Below are positions 18,166 to 26,962 of a stretch of DNA of 64,000 nucleotides, piece after piece (position 1 is the stretch's first letter; every line of letters begins with the position of its first letter). The stretch is taken from assembly GCF_014270065.1 (NCBI RefSeq), contig NZ_JACNME010000004.1, positions 62,001-126,000 on the forward strand, written 5' to 3'. The position numbers and the translations under genes are program-made. The notes beneath the pieces were generated by a model. That model saw only the letters and a list, made by a program, of their open reading frames with translations, searched no databases and was not told the origin of the DNA. Source of the stretch: Quadrisphaera sp. RL12-1S. Lineage in GTDB: Bacteria > Actinomycetota > Actinomycetes > Actinomycetales > Quadrisphaeraceae.

Positions 18166-20334
18166 TCACGCGGGGACGGAGGCGACGCCGCGGGGGAGGA
18201 ACCGCTGTCCCGTGACGCGCTCGGACACCCCGGCGCGGTCCAGCAGCGGCAGGATGCCGCCCAGGTGCGCCGGCCAGCCCGCGCCCAGCTGCAGGCACAG
18301 GTCGATGTCGCGCGGGTCGGAGACCACGCCCTCGTCGAGCATCCGGCGCGCCTCGTCCGCGAGGGCCTCCAGCACGCGGTCGCGCACCTGCTCCTGCGTG
18401 GAGGGGCTGTCCCCGAGCACCAGCAGCTCCTGGGCGGCCGGGGTCAGCGTGCGCGTGCCCTTCTCGTAGACGCCGGGCAGCCCGGCCTCGACGATCCGCC
18501 CCAGGTTGGCCGAGACGGGGAAGCGCTCCGGGAACGCCGCGTGCAGCGACTCGGCCACGTGCAGCGCCACCGCCGGACCCACGAGGCCCAGCAGCTCGAA
18601 GTTGCTCATCGGCAGGCCCAGGGAGTCCAGCGCCGCCTCGGCCACCTCCACCGGTGTGCCCTCGTCGACGACGACGCTGGCCTCGCTCATGAACCGCGTG
18701 AGCAGCCGGTTCACCACGAACGCCGGGGCGTCCTGCACGAGCACGCAGCTCTTGCGCAGCCCCTTGCCCACCGCGAAGGCGGTGGCGAGGGTGACGTCGT
18801 CCGTCGGCGTCTCGCCGGTGGTCCGCACGACCTCCACCAGCGGCATGACGGCCACGGGGTTGAAGAAGTGGAACCCGACCAAGCGCTCCGGGTGCTCCAG
18901 CGCTCGGGCCATCGCCGTCACCGACAGCGAGGACGTGTTGGTCATGAGCACGCAGTCCTCCCCGACCACCTGCTCCACGGCCCGGAACACGTCCTGCTTG
19001 ACGGCCAGCTCCTCGAACACCGCCTCGATGACGAGGTCGGCGTCACCGAACGCCGCCGCCGTGTCGGTAGTGCCGGTGACGTTCGCCGTGAGCCGCTGCG
19101 CCGCGCCGTCGGACAGGCGCCCCTTCTCGCGGAGCTTGGCGATCTCGCCGTGCACCCACGCCACGCCCTTGGCCACGCGGGCCTCGTCGAGGTCGGTGAG
19201 GACGACGGGCACCTTGAGCTGCCGCGCGAACACCAGCGCCAGCTGGCTGGCCATGAGGCCGGCGCCCACCACGCCGACCTTGCCGACCGGCCGCGCGAGC
19301 TTCGGGTTGGGCGCCCCCGCGGGCTTCTTCGCCCGGCGCTGCACGAGGTCGAAGGAGTAGACGCCGGAGCGGAACTCATCGGTCATGATCAGCTCGGCGA
19401 GGGCGTCGTCCTCGGCGGCGAACGCCGCCTCCCGTCCCTGCTCGCCCACGTCGGTGCGAGCGCGGGCCAGCAGGTCCAGCGCCCGGTACGGCGCCGGAGC
19501 CGCCCCGTGGAGCTTGGCGTCCACGGCGGCTCGGGTGGCGGCGAGCACGCCGTCCCAGAGCCGCTGGTCGCGGCTGACCTCGGCACGGTCGACGACGACG
19601 TCGCCGTCCACCACGCGCGCCGCCCACCGCAGGGACTCCTCGAGGAAGTCGGGGGAGTCGAGGACCACGTCCACGACGCCCAGCTCCAGGGCCTGCTGCG
19701 CGGTGAGGGTCTTGTGCGAGGCGGGGTTGGCGATGACCACCTGCACGGCCTTCTCGATGCCGATGAGCGCGGGCAGCAGGTGCGTGCCGCCCCAGCCCGG
19801 CACCAAGCCGAGGGCGACCTCGGGCAGCGCCAGCCCGCGCGCCACGGACGACGCCGTGCGGTACGTGCAGTGCAGCGCCACCTCCAGGCCGCCGCCCATG
19901 GCGGGGCCGCCGACGAACGCGAACGACGGCACGCCGAGCTCGCCCAGGCGGCGCAGCTGGTCGTGACCGTGCTTGGCGACGGCGCGGGCCTCGCCGGGGG
20001 AGCTGATGCGGGCGACGTCCTTGAGGTCGGCGCCGACGGCGAAGACGAACGGCTTGCCGGTGATCGCCACCGCCTTCACCGCACCCTCGCGCACCCGGGC
20101 CTCGACGGCGTCGAGGGTGTCCCGCAGCTGCAGCAGGCCCGCGGGGCCGAGCGTGGTCGGGCGGCGGTGATCCTCGGGGTCGTCCGGGGAGTTGTCCATC
20201 GTGATGAGCGCGAGCGAGCCCTCCAGGCCCGGGCGGAGGGCCGCGAGCGGCACCTCCTGCCACGGGAAGAAGGTGACGCGCTCGGACCCGCTGGGGTCGA
20301 CGAGGTCCTCGGGACGCACGGTCTGCGCGCTCAT
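18166..20334 (-). CDS. Bifunctional enoyl-CoA hydratase/3-hydroxyacyl-CoA dehydrogenase (FadB/FadJ type)
   Basis: 722 residues. N-terminal crotonase domain with the oxyanion-hole region AVGADLKD, GGGLEVALH and the LPEVALGLVPGWGGTHLLP segment carrying both catalytic-region motifs; then an NAD-binding domain beginning VGVVGAGLMASQLA near residue 350, TNTSSLSVTAMA, the catalytic GFHFFNPVAVMPLVEVV, and a C-terminal dimerisation domain. Performs steps two and three of fatty-acid beta-oxidation in complex with the thiolase. ATG 20334 overlaps the thiolase stop by four bases (ATGA), so translation is coupled. Confidence 0.96.
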   Translation of the reverse strand: MSAQTVRPEDLVDPSGSERVTFFPWQEVPLAALRPGLEGSLALITMDNSPDDPEDHRRPTTLGPAGLLQLRDTLDAVEARVREGAVKAVAITGKPFVFAVGADLKDVARISSPGEARAVAKHGHDQLRRLGELGVPSFAFVGGPAMGGGLEVALHCTYRTASSVARGLALPEVALGLVPGWGGTHLLPALIGIEKAVQVVIANPASHKTLTAQQALELGVVDVVLDSPDFLEESLRWAARVVDGDVVVDRAEVSRDQRLWDGVLAATRAAVDAKLHGAAPAPYRALDLLARARTDVGEQGREAAFAAEDDALAELIMTDEFRSGVYSFDLVQRRAKKPAGAPNPKLARPVGKVGVVGAGLMASQLALVFARQLKVPVVLTDLDEARVAKGVAWVHGEIAKLREKGRLSDGAAQRLTANVTGTTDTAAAFGDADLVIEAVFEELAVKQDVFRAVEQVVGEDCVLMTNTSSLSVTAMARALEHPERLVGFHFFNPVAVMPLVEVVRTTGETPTDDVTLATAFAVGKGLRKSCVLVQDAPAFVVNRLLTRFMSEASVVVDEGTPVEVAEAALDSLGLPMSNFELLGLVGPAVALHVAESLHAAFPERFPVSANLGRIVEAGLPGVYEKGTRTLTPAAQELLVLGDSPSTQEQVRDRVLEALADEARRMLDEGVVSDPRDIDLCLQLGAGWPAHLGGILPLLDRAGVSERVTGQRFLPRGVASVPA

Positions 20335-21554
20335 GCCGCCTGCTCCTTCGCTCCGTCGGCCGATCCGTCGAAGTGGGGGTTCTCCCACAGCACCGCGCCG
20401 CCCTGGCCCAGGCCCACGCACATCGCGGTGAGGCCGTAGCGGACGTCGGGGCGCTGGGCGAACTGCCGGGCCAGCTGGGTCATGAGCCGCACGCCGGAGC
20501 TGGCCAGCGGGTGGCCGACGGCTATGGCGCCGCCCCACGGGTTGACGCGCTCGTCGTCGTCGGCGATGCCGAAGTGGTCGGTGAAGGCCAGCACCTGCAC
20601 GGCGAAGGCCTCGTTGAGCTCGAACAGGCCGATGTCGTCGATGGTCAGGCCGGTCTTGGCCAGCAGCTTCTCCGTGGCGGGCACGGGCCCGATGCCCATG
20701 ACCGCCGGGTCCACCCCGGCGAAGGCGAAGCCGGCCATCCGCATCGCCACTGACAGGCCCAGCTCGGCCGCGGTCTCGCCGGAGGCGAGCAGGCACATCG
20801 TGGCGCCGTCGTTGAGGCCCGCGGCGTTGCCGGCGGTCACGCGGCCGTGCGGGCGGAACGGGGTCTTCAGCCCGGCCAGCTGCTCCACGGTGGTGCCTGG
20901 GCGCGGCGGCTCGTCCGCCGTCGCCAGGCCCCACCCCTTCTGGGCGTGGCGGGTGGCCATCGGCACGAGGTCGGGCTGGACGTCGCCGCGCTCGTAGGCG
21001 GCGGCGAGCTTGGCCTGGCTGCCCGCGGCGAACGCGTCGGCGCGCTCGCGGGTCAGCTGCGGGTACCGGTCGTGGATGTTCTCCGCGGTGCGGCCCATGA
21101 CCAGGGCGTCGCCGTCGACGATCCGGTCCGCGACGAAGCGCGGGTTCGGGGCGAAGTTCGCGCCGAGCGGGTGGCGGCCCATGTGCTCGACGCCGCCGGC
21201 CAGCACCGCGTCGTAGGCGCCGGCCGCGATGCCCGACGCCGTCGTCGTCACCGCCGTCATGGCGCCGGCGCACATCCTGTCGATGGCGAACCCGGGCACC
21301 GACTGCGGCAGGCCGGCGAGCATGCCGGCGCTGCGGCCGAGGGTGAGGCCCTGGTCGCCCTCCTGGGTGGTGGCCGCGATGGCCACCTCGTCGATGCGCT
21401 CCGGCGGGAGCGAGGGGTTGCGGCGCAGGACCTCGCGCAGCAGCCGGACGACCATGTCGTCGGCGCGGGTCTGCGCGTACATCCCCTTCTCGCCGGCCCT
21501 GCCGAACGGTGTGCGCACACCGTCCACGAACACCACGTCGCGCCCTGAGAGCAC
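20331..21554 (-). CDS. Acetyl-CoA acyltransferase (thiolase, FadA type)
   Basis: 407 residues; final thiolytic step of beta-oxidation. Active-site residues are visible: acylated Cys95 in DRMCAGAM, His in the NEAFAVQ and GGAIAVGHPLASSG segments, and the second Cys in MCVGLGQGG at the C-terminus. GTG 21554 was chosen because GAGGAGG lies 5-6 bases before it on the minus strand. First gene of a two-gene operon with the hydratase/dehydrogenase, followed by a strong hairpin. Confidence 0.96.
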   Translation of the reverse strand: MLSGRDVVFVDGVRTPFGRAGEKGMYAQTRADDMVVRLLREVLRRNPSLPPERIDEVAIAATTQEGDQGLTLGRSAGMLAGLPQSVPGFAIDRMCAGAMTAVTTTASGIAAGAYDAVLAGGVEHMGRHPLGANFAPNPRFVADRIVDGDALVMGRTAENIHDRYPQLTRERADAFAAGSQAKLAAAYERGDVQPDLVPMATRHAQKGWGLATADEPPRPGTTVEQLAGLKTPFRPHGRVTAGNAAGLNDGATMCLLASGETAAELGLSVAMRMAGFAFAGVDPAVMGIGPVPATEKLLAKTGLTIDDIGLFELNEAFAVQVLAFTDHFGIADDDERVNPWGGAIAVGHPLASSGVRLMTQLARQFAQRPDVRYGLTAMCVGLGQGGAVLWENPHFDGSADGAKEQAA

Positions 21555-21913
21555 GCCGACCTCCTCGTCGATGGACCACCTGTGCGGTACGAGAAGTACA
21601 CGGTACCTGCGGTACCGGGTTCTGGCCAACGACCCCGGTCTGAGTGGCAGGTGTTAGGGGCGTGAGGTAGACGCCTCGTGCTGGGCGGGGCTGCCAGCTG
21701 GCAGCCGGGCCGCCCACGGCGCTGTCGCGGTGGGCGGGGGACGTCGAGGGAGCGGTCCGTCGAGGTTCGTTCGCCGCGCCCGTGTGAGACGGATCACCGA
21801 ACAGGGCGACTGAGACTCGAGCACTAGGCGTGACGACGTCGGCCGCGGTGGCCCGACGACCGTCCGGTGAGCGGTCGTCTTGCGACACATCGCCAGCTGA
21901 AGCCCGCAGCTGA
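21555..21913. other. Gene-free stretch upstream of the thiolase
   Basis: 359 bases between the CGNR gene end and the thiolase start, both read leftward. It holds the thiolase ribosome-binding site, the GGTACC palindrome cluster, and otherwise no open frame with convincing codon use. Base composition is less extreme in GC than the flanking operon. Confidence 0.6.
21584..21617. promoter_or_regulatory. Candidate operator of the beta-oxidation operon
   Basis: A 17-bp palindrome CGGTACCTGCGGTACCG (21601-21617) and an adjacent shorter one, GGTAC-N4-GTAC (21586-21599), lie 30-63 bases upstream of the thiolase start. Repeated GTAC half-sites suggest two repressor dimers. A TetR-type FadR-like regulator is the obvious candidate; it is not encoded next door. 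Confidence 0.5.
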
Positions 21914-22444
21914 TCACATCCGTGCTCGGTGTCGCCTGACCGCTGAGCGGTTGGCGCACCGCACCGAGCAGTACCGCTGCCGCCCGTTCCGGCTCACGTC
22001 GACGACGACGTTGACGCACCCATCTCCCACCGCCGGCCCCGCAGCGCAGCGCCCGAGCCGTCCCATCCCTCGGGTCGTCAGGTGCAACGCGGTCCCCACG
22101 CTGATCACCGCCGCGAGCACCGCAGGCAGCGGCTGGTCGGGGTCGCGGTAGTGCAGGTGCCACCCCTCCCCGTGGTGGTCGGTCAGGCGCGGGTAAGCCG
22201 TCACCGCCGCCATCTGGGCGTTCAGCAGCCGGGCGCGCTCGTCGTCGTCCTCCGCGTCCACGACCGCCAGCCACCGGTCCAGCACCGCTCGGGTCGCCTC
22301 AAGATCACCCGGCGCGGGCGGGAAGGGCATTGTCATGCCGTGCTCGCGGGTGCGAGCGACCAGCTCCTCACGGGTAGAGGGCCAGTCATTGGCCAGGGAG
22401 GCCGCCAGCAGCACCGCGTACTGCCCGTAAGGGTTGAGATGCAC
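21914..22444 (-). CDS. CGNR zinc-finger protein (ABATE domain)
   Basis: 176 residues from GTG 22444. A putative stress-induced transcriptional regulator type: N-terminal ABATE domain (helical, DWPSTREELVARTREHG) and a C-terminal treble-clef zinc finger with CysCys pairs in GRCAA and RYCSVRCANRSAVRRHRAR, where the family CGNR motif reads CANR. A TGTAAT box lies 6 bases before the start on the minus strand. Divergent from the lysE-like gene with 69 bases between, an arrangement in which it may control that exporter; this is inference. Confidence 0.85.
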   Translation of the reverse strand: MHLNPYGQYAVLLAASLANDWPSTREELVARTREHGMTMPFPPAPGDLEATRAVLDRWLAVVDAEDDDERARLLNAQMAAVTAYPRLTDHHGEGWHLHYRDPDQPLPAVLAAVISVGTALHLTTRGMGRLGRCAAGPAVGDGCVNVVVDVSRNGRQRYCSVRCANRSAVRRHRARM

Positions 22445-22513
22445 AAGGGCATTACAGCAACGTGATCACATGACCCGCACCACCGGCTCCTGCTGCCCTT
22501 CCCGGATGACGAC

Positions 22514-23170
22514 GTGATCAGCACCGCCGCGGCCGCCGGGGTCGCACTCGTCGCCTTGGGCGTGGTGCTCAGCCCGGGACCCAACATGGTGTTCCTGCTC
22601 TCGCGGACCCTGGCCCAGGGCCGCCGCGCCGGGGCGTGGGGGCTGCTCGGAGTCGGGCTGGGGTTCGCGGCCTACCTGGTGGCCACCGTCGCCGGCTTGG
22701 CCGGGCTCTTCCAGGCGGTGCCGGTGGCCTTCGAAGTGGTCAAGACCGCTGGCGCGGTGTACCTGGGTTGGCTGGCGCTCCAGGCGGTGCGCTCCGGCGG
22801 GGGCCTCGCGACCGTCCCGGGCGGCCAGGGCTGTCCTGCCCGCCAGCACACCGCCGCGCGGTTGGTGGTGATGGGTCTGGTGACCAACCTGCTCAACCCG
22901 AAGATCGCGCTGATGTACGCGGCGCTGCTGCCGCAGTTCGTGCACCCCGGCCAGGGGTCTGCTCACCAGCAGCTGCTGCAGCTGGGGGCGGTGCAGATCG
23001 TGGTCGCCCTGAGCGTCAACGCTCTGATCGTGCTGGGCGCTGCGCGCCTGGCTGCCACCCTGCGGCGTCGTCCTCGGTGGATGCTGGCCCATCGGCTGAG
23101 CACCGCAGCGCTGCTGACGTACTTCGCGGTCAAGACGCTGCTGACCTCCGCCCCGCGGGCGGCCGCATGA
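22514..23170 (+). CDS. LysE/RhtB-family amino-acid exporter
   Basis: 218 residues, about six transmembrane segments. The family signature LSPGPNMVFLLSRTLAQGRR is at residues 19-38 and GLVTNLLNPKIALMYAALLP at about 120. Exports amino acids or homoserine lactone-like compounds. The GTG at 22514 is the only start that keeps the first helix intact. Confidence 0.92.
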   Translation: MISTAAAAGVALVALGVVLSPGPNMVFLLSRTLAQGRRAGAWGLLGVGLGFAAYLVATVAGLAGLFQAVPVAFEVVKTAGAVYLGWLALQAVRSGGGLATVPGGQGCPARQHTAARLVVMGLVTNLLNPKIALMYAALLPQFVHPGQGSAHQQLLQLGAVQIVVALSVNALIVLGAARLAATLRRRPRWMLAHRLSTAALLTYFAVKTLLTSAPRAAA

Positions 23171-23240
23171 GATGTGCACCGCCGTCGGCCCGCGTGGCCT
23201 CGGGTTGGCGTCGCACGGTCCGCGTCCAGCGTCCGGACGA

Positions 23241-23329
23241 GGATCCCATCTGCGACGGACCGGGGCTCCGGGCGTCACGAAGCCGCGAGGTGCACCGGGG
23301 CGGGCGGTCAGCGGTCCCCTGCTGCGACC
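23241..23329. repeat. Dispersed intergenic repeat, copy A (long form)
   Basis: 89 bp between the LysE-like gene and the tetR gene. Begins with core GGATCCCATCTGCGACGGA (23241-23259), passes through GCGGGCGGTCAGCGG, and ends with a second core-like GGTCCCCTGCTGCGACC (23313-23329). Copies B and C share both ends and the centre. Confidence 0.75.
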
Positions 23330-23368
23330 TGCCGCGGCATCGTCGGGGAAGGTCGCGCAGGCATCTGC

Positions 23369-23968
23369 TCAGCTGTCCCTCACCCCGCATCGAAGCGCGC
23401 GGAACATCACCTCGAGTCGCTCTGCGGTGTCCTGATGATCGGAGGCCAGCAAGAACCCCTCGATGACGAACGTGGCGAGGAGCTCTGCCTCCTGCCCCTC
23501 CATCGAGGTCGACTCCACGAGGGCTGCAGCAAGTGCTGGCTGGTGACGCCGCCACGAGCTCTGCCAGTAGCTGTGCAACGCCGGGGTGGAGTCGACCAGC
23601 GCCCGGAACTGGGCGAACTCGGCGGACTGCCTGCGCTGCTGGACGTCGTCCCTGCCCAAGAACCACTCCCGCAAAGCGCTCAGCGGGCTCGTGCCCTCCG
23701 CGCGATCGGTGACCGCAGCCAGGAGCGAGGCGATGACGTCGTCGTCCTCATCGAAGACGAGGGCCTCCTTGCTCTCGAAGTGGGCGAAGACGGTCGCGAC
23801 CGCGACATCGGCCCGCTCGGCGACCTCACGGATGCCGACGTCGTCGAAGCCGCGCGCCAGGAAGAGCTCCAGCGCTGCTGTCGCGATCGTCGCCCGCGTC
23901 TGAGCCTTCTTGCGCTCCCGCCGTCCCGGCCCGGAAGCGTCAGCCTTCGTCGAAGCCGTCATCGCCAC
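23369..23968 (-). CDS. TetR-family regulator, divergent from the TetX-like monooxygenase
   Basis: 199 residues. HTH at about 34-54 (VGIREVAERADVAVATVFAH), preceded by the basic RRERKKAQTRATIA arm. GTG 23968 sits 6 bases after a TAAGGT -10 (23975-23980, minus strand), so the message is probably leaderless; ATG 23962 is the alternative. The 104-bp divergent promoter contains a perfect 13-bp palindrome within the monooxygenase promoter, making this the likely repressor of that gene. Confidence 0.92.
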   Translation of the reverse strand: MAMTASTKADASGPGRRERKKAQTRATIATAALELFLARGFDDVGIREVAERADVAVATVFAHFESKEALVFDEDDDVIASLLAAVTDRAEGTSPLSALREWFLGRDDVQQRRQSAEFAQFRALVDSTPALHSYWQSSWRRHQPALAAALVESTSMEGQEAELLATFVIEGFLLASDHQDTAERLEVMFRALRCGVRDS

Positions 23969-24005
23969 ACGAACACCTTACAGGACAGGTCTGAGATCGT
24001 ACTCG

Positions 24006-24034
24006 TTGCAAAGTCAGAACCGTTCTGCTCTACT
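24006..24034 (+). promoter_or_regulatory. Promoter of the TetX-like gene with embedded operator palindrome
   Basis: -35 TTGCAA (24006-24011), 17-bp spacer, -10 TCTACT (24029-24034). The spacer contains CAGAACCGTTCTG (24015-24027), a perfect inverted repeat with a 1-bp centre, the classical position for a TetR repressor that blocks RNA polymerase. Confidence 0.6.
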
Positions 24035-24072
24035 TCTCCCAGTCGGCAGCACCAACGGAGACGGAGCGGGAC

Positions 24073-25224
24073 ATGACAGCAGCGAGCCTGAGCGGCAAGC
24101 GGATCGCGATCATCGGAGCAGGCCCTGGTGGGCTGACGTGCGCGCGCATCCTGCAGCGCAACGGCATCACCGTGACGGTCTACGACCGCGACGCCGACGA
24201 GCACGCCCGCAACCAGGGCGGGTCCCTGGACCTGCACGAAGACGACGGCCAGCTCGCGCTGCGCGAGGCCGGCCTGCTGACGGAGTTCTTCCAGCATGCG
24301 CGTCTGGAGGGGCAGGAGATGCGTCAGCTCAGCACCGATGGCCGCCTCCTGGGCCAGCACGTTCCCGCGGAGAGTGAGACCAGCGCCCCGGAGATCGACC
24401 GAGGGCAGCTGCGCTCCCTCCTGCTGCGTTCACTCTCACCGGGCACGGTGCAGTGGGGACGCGGGGTCGCCTCGATCACCGGCCCCTCCAGCGGACCGCG
24501 AACGATCGAGTTCCGAGACGGCAGCAGCACCGAGGCCGATCTGGTCATCGGTGCTGACGGCGCCCACTCCAAGGTCCGCGCCGCCGTCTCGCAGGCCAAG
24601 GCCATCTACTCCGGCGTCAACTTCCTCGAAGCGTGGTTCGACGACATGGAGACCGAGCACGCTGCCCTGGCCGCCTTCGTCGGCCAGGGCAGCGCCGTCG
24701 TCAACGACGCCGACGGCGCCATGTGGGCCCAGCGCAACAGCGGCGGCCACATGCGCGTGTACCTCGTGCGCCGACGACCCCTGGACTGGATGACCAAGCA
24801 CGGCCTGACCGCATCAGACACGGCGGGCATCCGCGCTCACCTGCTCCAGGAGTACGCCGGCTGGTCAGACGACGTGCTGAGGTTCGTCACCGACAACGAC
24901 GGCGAGTACGTCGACCGCCCCTTGTTCGTGCTGCCCGCTCCCCACGCGTGGGAGCACTGCGCATCGGTGACGCTGATCGGCGATGCCGCCCACCTGGTCC
25001 CACCGGTCGGCGTCGGAGTCAACCTCGCCATGCTCGACGCCTGCGAGCTGGCGCTGGCCCTCGTCCGCGAGCAGACCATCGACGACGCTGTGCGCGCCTA
25101 CGAAGCCGGGATGCTTCCCCGCTCCACCGAGCTCGCCATCGCCCTGGACGGCAAGGGGGACTTCCTGCTCACCGACGACGGCCCGCCCGAAGGTGCCGTC
25201 AACCCCGTTGAGCAGACCGCCTGA
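24073..25224 (+). CDS. TetX-like FAD-dependent monooxygenase
   Basis: 383 residues, a size and motif order like Tet(X). FAD/NADPH Rossmann motif GAGPGG (15-20), GGSLDLHEDDGQLALREAGL (about 50, closely matching Tet(X) [20 protein letters not shown]), APEIDRGQLRSLLLRSL and IGDAAHLVPPVGVGVN (from residue 301) which closes the flavin site. Tet(X) hydroxylates tetracyclines; whether this protein does so, or acts on another polyketide or phenolic, is not shown by sequence. ATG 24073 follows GGAG at a suitable distance. Divergent TetR; ABM-domain protein downstream. Confidence 0.9.
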   Translation: MTAASLSGKRIAIIGAGPGGLTCARILQRNGITVTVYDRDADEHARNQGGSLDLHEDDGQLALREAGLLTEFFQHARLEGQEMRQLSTDGRLLGQHVPAESETSAPEIDRGQLRSLLLRSLSPGTVQWGRGVASITGPSSGPRTIEFRDGSSTEADLVIGADGAHSKVRAAVSQAKAIYSGVNFLEAWFDDMETEHAALAAFVGQGSAVVNDADGAMWAQRNSGGHMRVYLVRRRPLDWMTKHGLTASDTAGIRAHLLQEYAGWSDDVLRFVTDNDGEYVDRPLFVLPAPHAWEHCASVTLIGDAAHLVPPVGVGVNLAMLDACELALALVREQTIDDAVRAYEAGMLPRSTELAIALDGKGDFLLTDDGPPEGAVNPVEQTA

Positions 25225-25343
25225 GGGCGTGGCCGTCTCATCACCGACCCCGACGACCCCACTCACGCCCCCGGATGCTGAGCCGGCCCCGACCGGTGAC
25301 CCATCCCTGCAGCTCGACGCAGTTCCCGAAAGGACAGACCTCC

Positions 25344-25652
25344 GTGAACGACCCCCTCATCCTCATCAACCCCTTCTCCATTCCCACCGACGCGGTCGAC
25401 GCCTTCGTCGAGCGCTGGGAGGAGAACACCCACGACCTTCGAAGCGCTCCCGGGTTCGGCGGCACGGTCCTGCATCGCGCCATCGACTCCACGGCGACGT
25501 TCCAACTGGTCAACATCGCCTACTGGGACAGCGAGGAAGCGTGGCGCGCTGCAACCGGCGACCGCCGCGTCGCCCCGGTCTCCACCCCCGCAGCAGCCTC
25601 GCGTCACCACATCACCCCCTATCCCGCGCTGTACCGCGTGATCTCGCGCTAG
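25344..25652 (+). CDS. Antibiotic biosynthesis monooxygenase (ABM)-domain protein
   Basis: 102 residues from GTG 25344, preceded by AAAGGA at about 25329-25334. A single ferredoxin-like ABM/dimeric alpha-beta barrel domain: INPFSIPTDAVDAFVERWEE, then an APGFGGTVLHRA strand-turn and YWDSEEAWRAA. Such proteins act as cofactor-free oxygenases or as small ligand-binding partners. It lies 119 bases after the TetX-like gene on the same strand and probably shares its regulation. Confidence 0.85.
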   Translation: MNDPLILINPFSIPTDAVDAFVERWEENTHDLRSAPGFGGTVLHRAIDSTATFQLVNIAYWDSEEAWRAATGDRRVAPVSTPAAASRHHITPYPALYRVISR

Positions 25653-25808
25653 CCAGTTCTACGGCCACCTGAACGGCTGCAAAAGCTGCCCTCGATGTCC
25701 CCAACGCCGAGGGCAGGCGTCATGAAGCGCCTGTGCTGACGGAGTCCCTGCCTGACGGGCTCGGCGCCGATCGCATGGACTTGAAGGGGCCCGAGTGCGC
25801 ACGGGTAG

Positions 25809-25894
25809 CGATCCGATCTGCGACGGACGACGGTCCCGAGCGCCGGGGCGCCGCGCTGTGCGCCAAGGCGGGCGGTCAGCGGTCCTCGGTGAGA
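25809..25894. repeat. Dispersed intergenic repeat, copy B (long form)
   Basis: 86 bp between the ABM gene and the DUF6869-like gene. Core GCGATCCGATCTGCGACGGA (25809-25828), then CCCGAGCGCCGGGG and AGGCGGGCGGTCAGCGGTCC as in copies A and C. The downstream gene's -10 box starts 19 bases after its end. Confidence 0.75.
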
Positions 25895-25924
25895 CGGCTC
25901 GGACAGGTTGGCTAGCGTCCGGGC

Positions 25925-26344
25925 ATGGACGTCGAGCGGACCCGCTTGGTCGAGGCCTACTGGCGGAACAACCGGCGCCTCACCGCCCGTACAGACGCCC
26001 CCGGGTCCCAGCCTGCTTCGTCGGCGGACAACACCGCCGACGAGGATGCCGACTTTTGGGCTGTCGAAGCCGTCGACGAGGCATCTCAGAGGTGGAGCGC
26101 CGCCGATGTCGTCGACCTGCTGGAGGACCTGCTCTCAGCCGACGACGCAGACCCCATCTACGTCGGCGCTGGCCCCCTCGAGGAGCTGCTCCATGAACGC
26201 CCCGAGGTGAGTTCCGTCGTCGCCGAGCGGTGTCGACGTTCGGACCTCGCTGAAAGGTGGCACGCCGCCCTGTCGACAGTCATATGGGACGAGCGGCATC
26301 TCCAAGAACTCGCACCGCTACGGCCCTGGCTGCCTTTGCCCTAA
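25925..26344 (+). CDS. Small acidic protein, DUF6869-like
   Basis: 139 residues. The central part, WSAADVVDLLEDLLSADDAD followed by VGAGPLEELLHE, resembles the DUF6869 family of uncharacterised small proteins. No membrane segment or signal peptide. ATG 25925 is exactly 6 bases after a TAGCGT -10 box (25913-25918) with no Shine-Dalgarno, so it is probably leaderless and has its own promoter. Function unknown. Confidence 0.7.
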   Translation: MDVERTRLVEAYWRNNRRLTARTDAPGSQPASSADNTADEDADFWAVEAVDEASQRWSAADVVDLLEDLLSADDADPIYVGAGPLEELLHERPEVSSVVAERCRRSDLAERWHAALSTVIWDERHLQELAPLRPWLPLP

Positions 26345-26575
26345 CCCTGCCCTCCACGAGGAACGGGCGAAGGCGCCGCGAGTTGGGACGGCTCCGGGCC
26401 GCCGGGGCGTCCGGGTGGCGGTCCCTCCGCGAGGCACGACCGCAGGGTGAAGCCACTCACCGAAGGTGGACACGGCGAAGCGTCGTCGACAAGATCGCCT
26501 GAACCGAGCTGTTGAGCCGGGGTGAACCATGCGGTCGCCGTCCAGCCGCAGCGACTACCGGCGGAGGCCCACGCC

Positions 26576-26962
26576 ATGGGAATGACCGTCTGGCTTGTCA
26601 AAGACTCCCCACGAGACCCCCGTCGCCACCACAAGAAGCCCAACAATCGGCGGACGAGGTCTGAAATCCGAAGCAGGACCTACGCCCCGCCAGTGGACTC
26701 CCTCGACGATGAGGAAGAGCTGACGCACTTCCTGGCCTTCCACCCCGTCGCGAGTGAGTTGCCGATGCTGTCCCGCTGGGATCCAGCTGGCCGGCCCTGG
26801 TGCCAAACGCCTGACGAAATTGAGTGGATCGCGGCTGAGGTGCAGCGGGCTCTGCTGCAGATTGAACCTGGAAGCCAGACGGGAGAAATGCTCGAGCAGC
26901 TGCTCGGGCTAGCACGTCGCGCGATGGCGGAAAACCTGCTCATGGAGGTCGCACCGGACTAG
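26576..26962 (+). CDS. Hypothetical protein, 128 residues
   Basis: ATG 26576 follows GGAGG (26563-26567) by 8 bases, the best ribosome-binding site in this stretch; an in-frame ATG at 26522 lacks one. Basic N-terminal third (RRHHKKPNNRRTRSEIR), acidic middle (DSLDDEEELTHFLAFH) and a helical C-terminus. No known family recognised. The 230 bases before it hold a weak relative of the dispersed repeat (CGGGGCGTCCGGGTGGCGGT, from about 26401). Confidence 0.6.
   Translation: MGMTVWLVKDSPRDPRRHHKKPNNRRTRSEIRSRTYAPPVDSLDDEEELTHFLAFHPVASELPMLSRWDPAGRPWCQTPDEIEWIAAEVQRALLQIEPGSQTGEMLEQLLGLARRAMAENLLMEVAPD

Noticed and set aside
18166-21888. One long open frame covering the whole beta-oxidation operon
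   Set aside because: Only its first part (the hydratase/dehydrogenase) reads as a known protein; beyond 20334 it is Arg/Gly/Pro-rich and shadows the thiolase.
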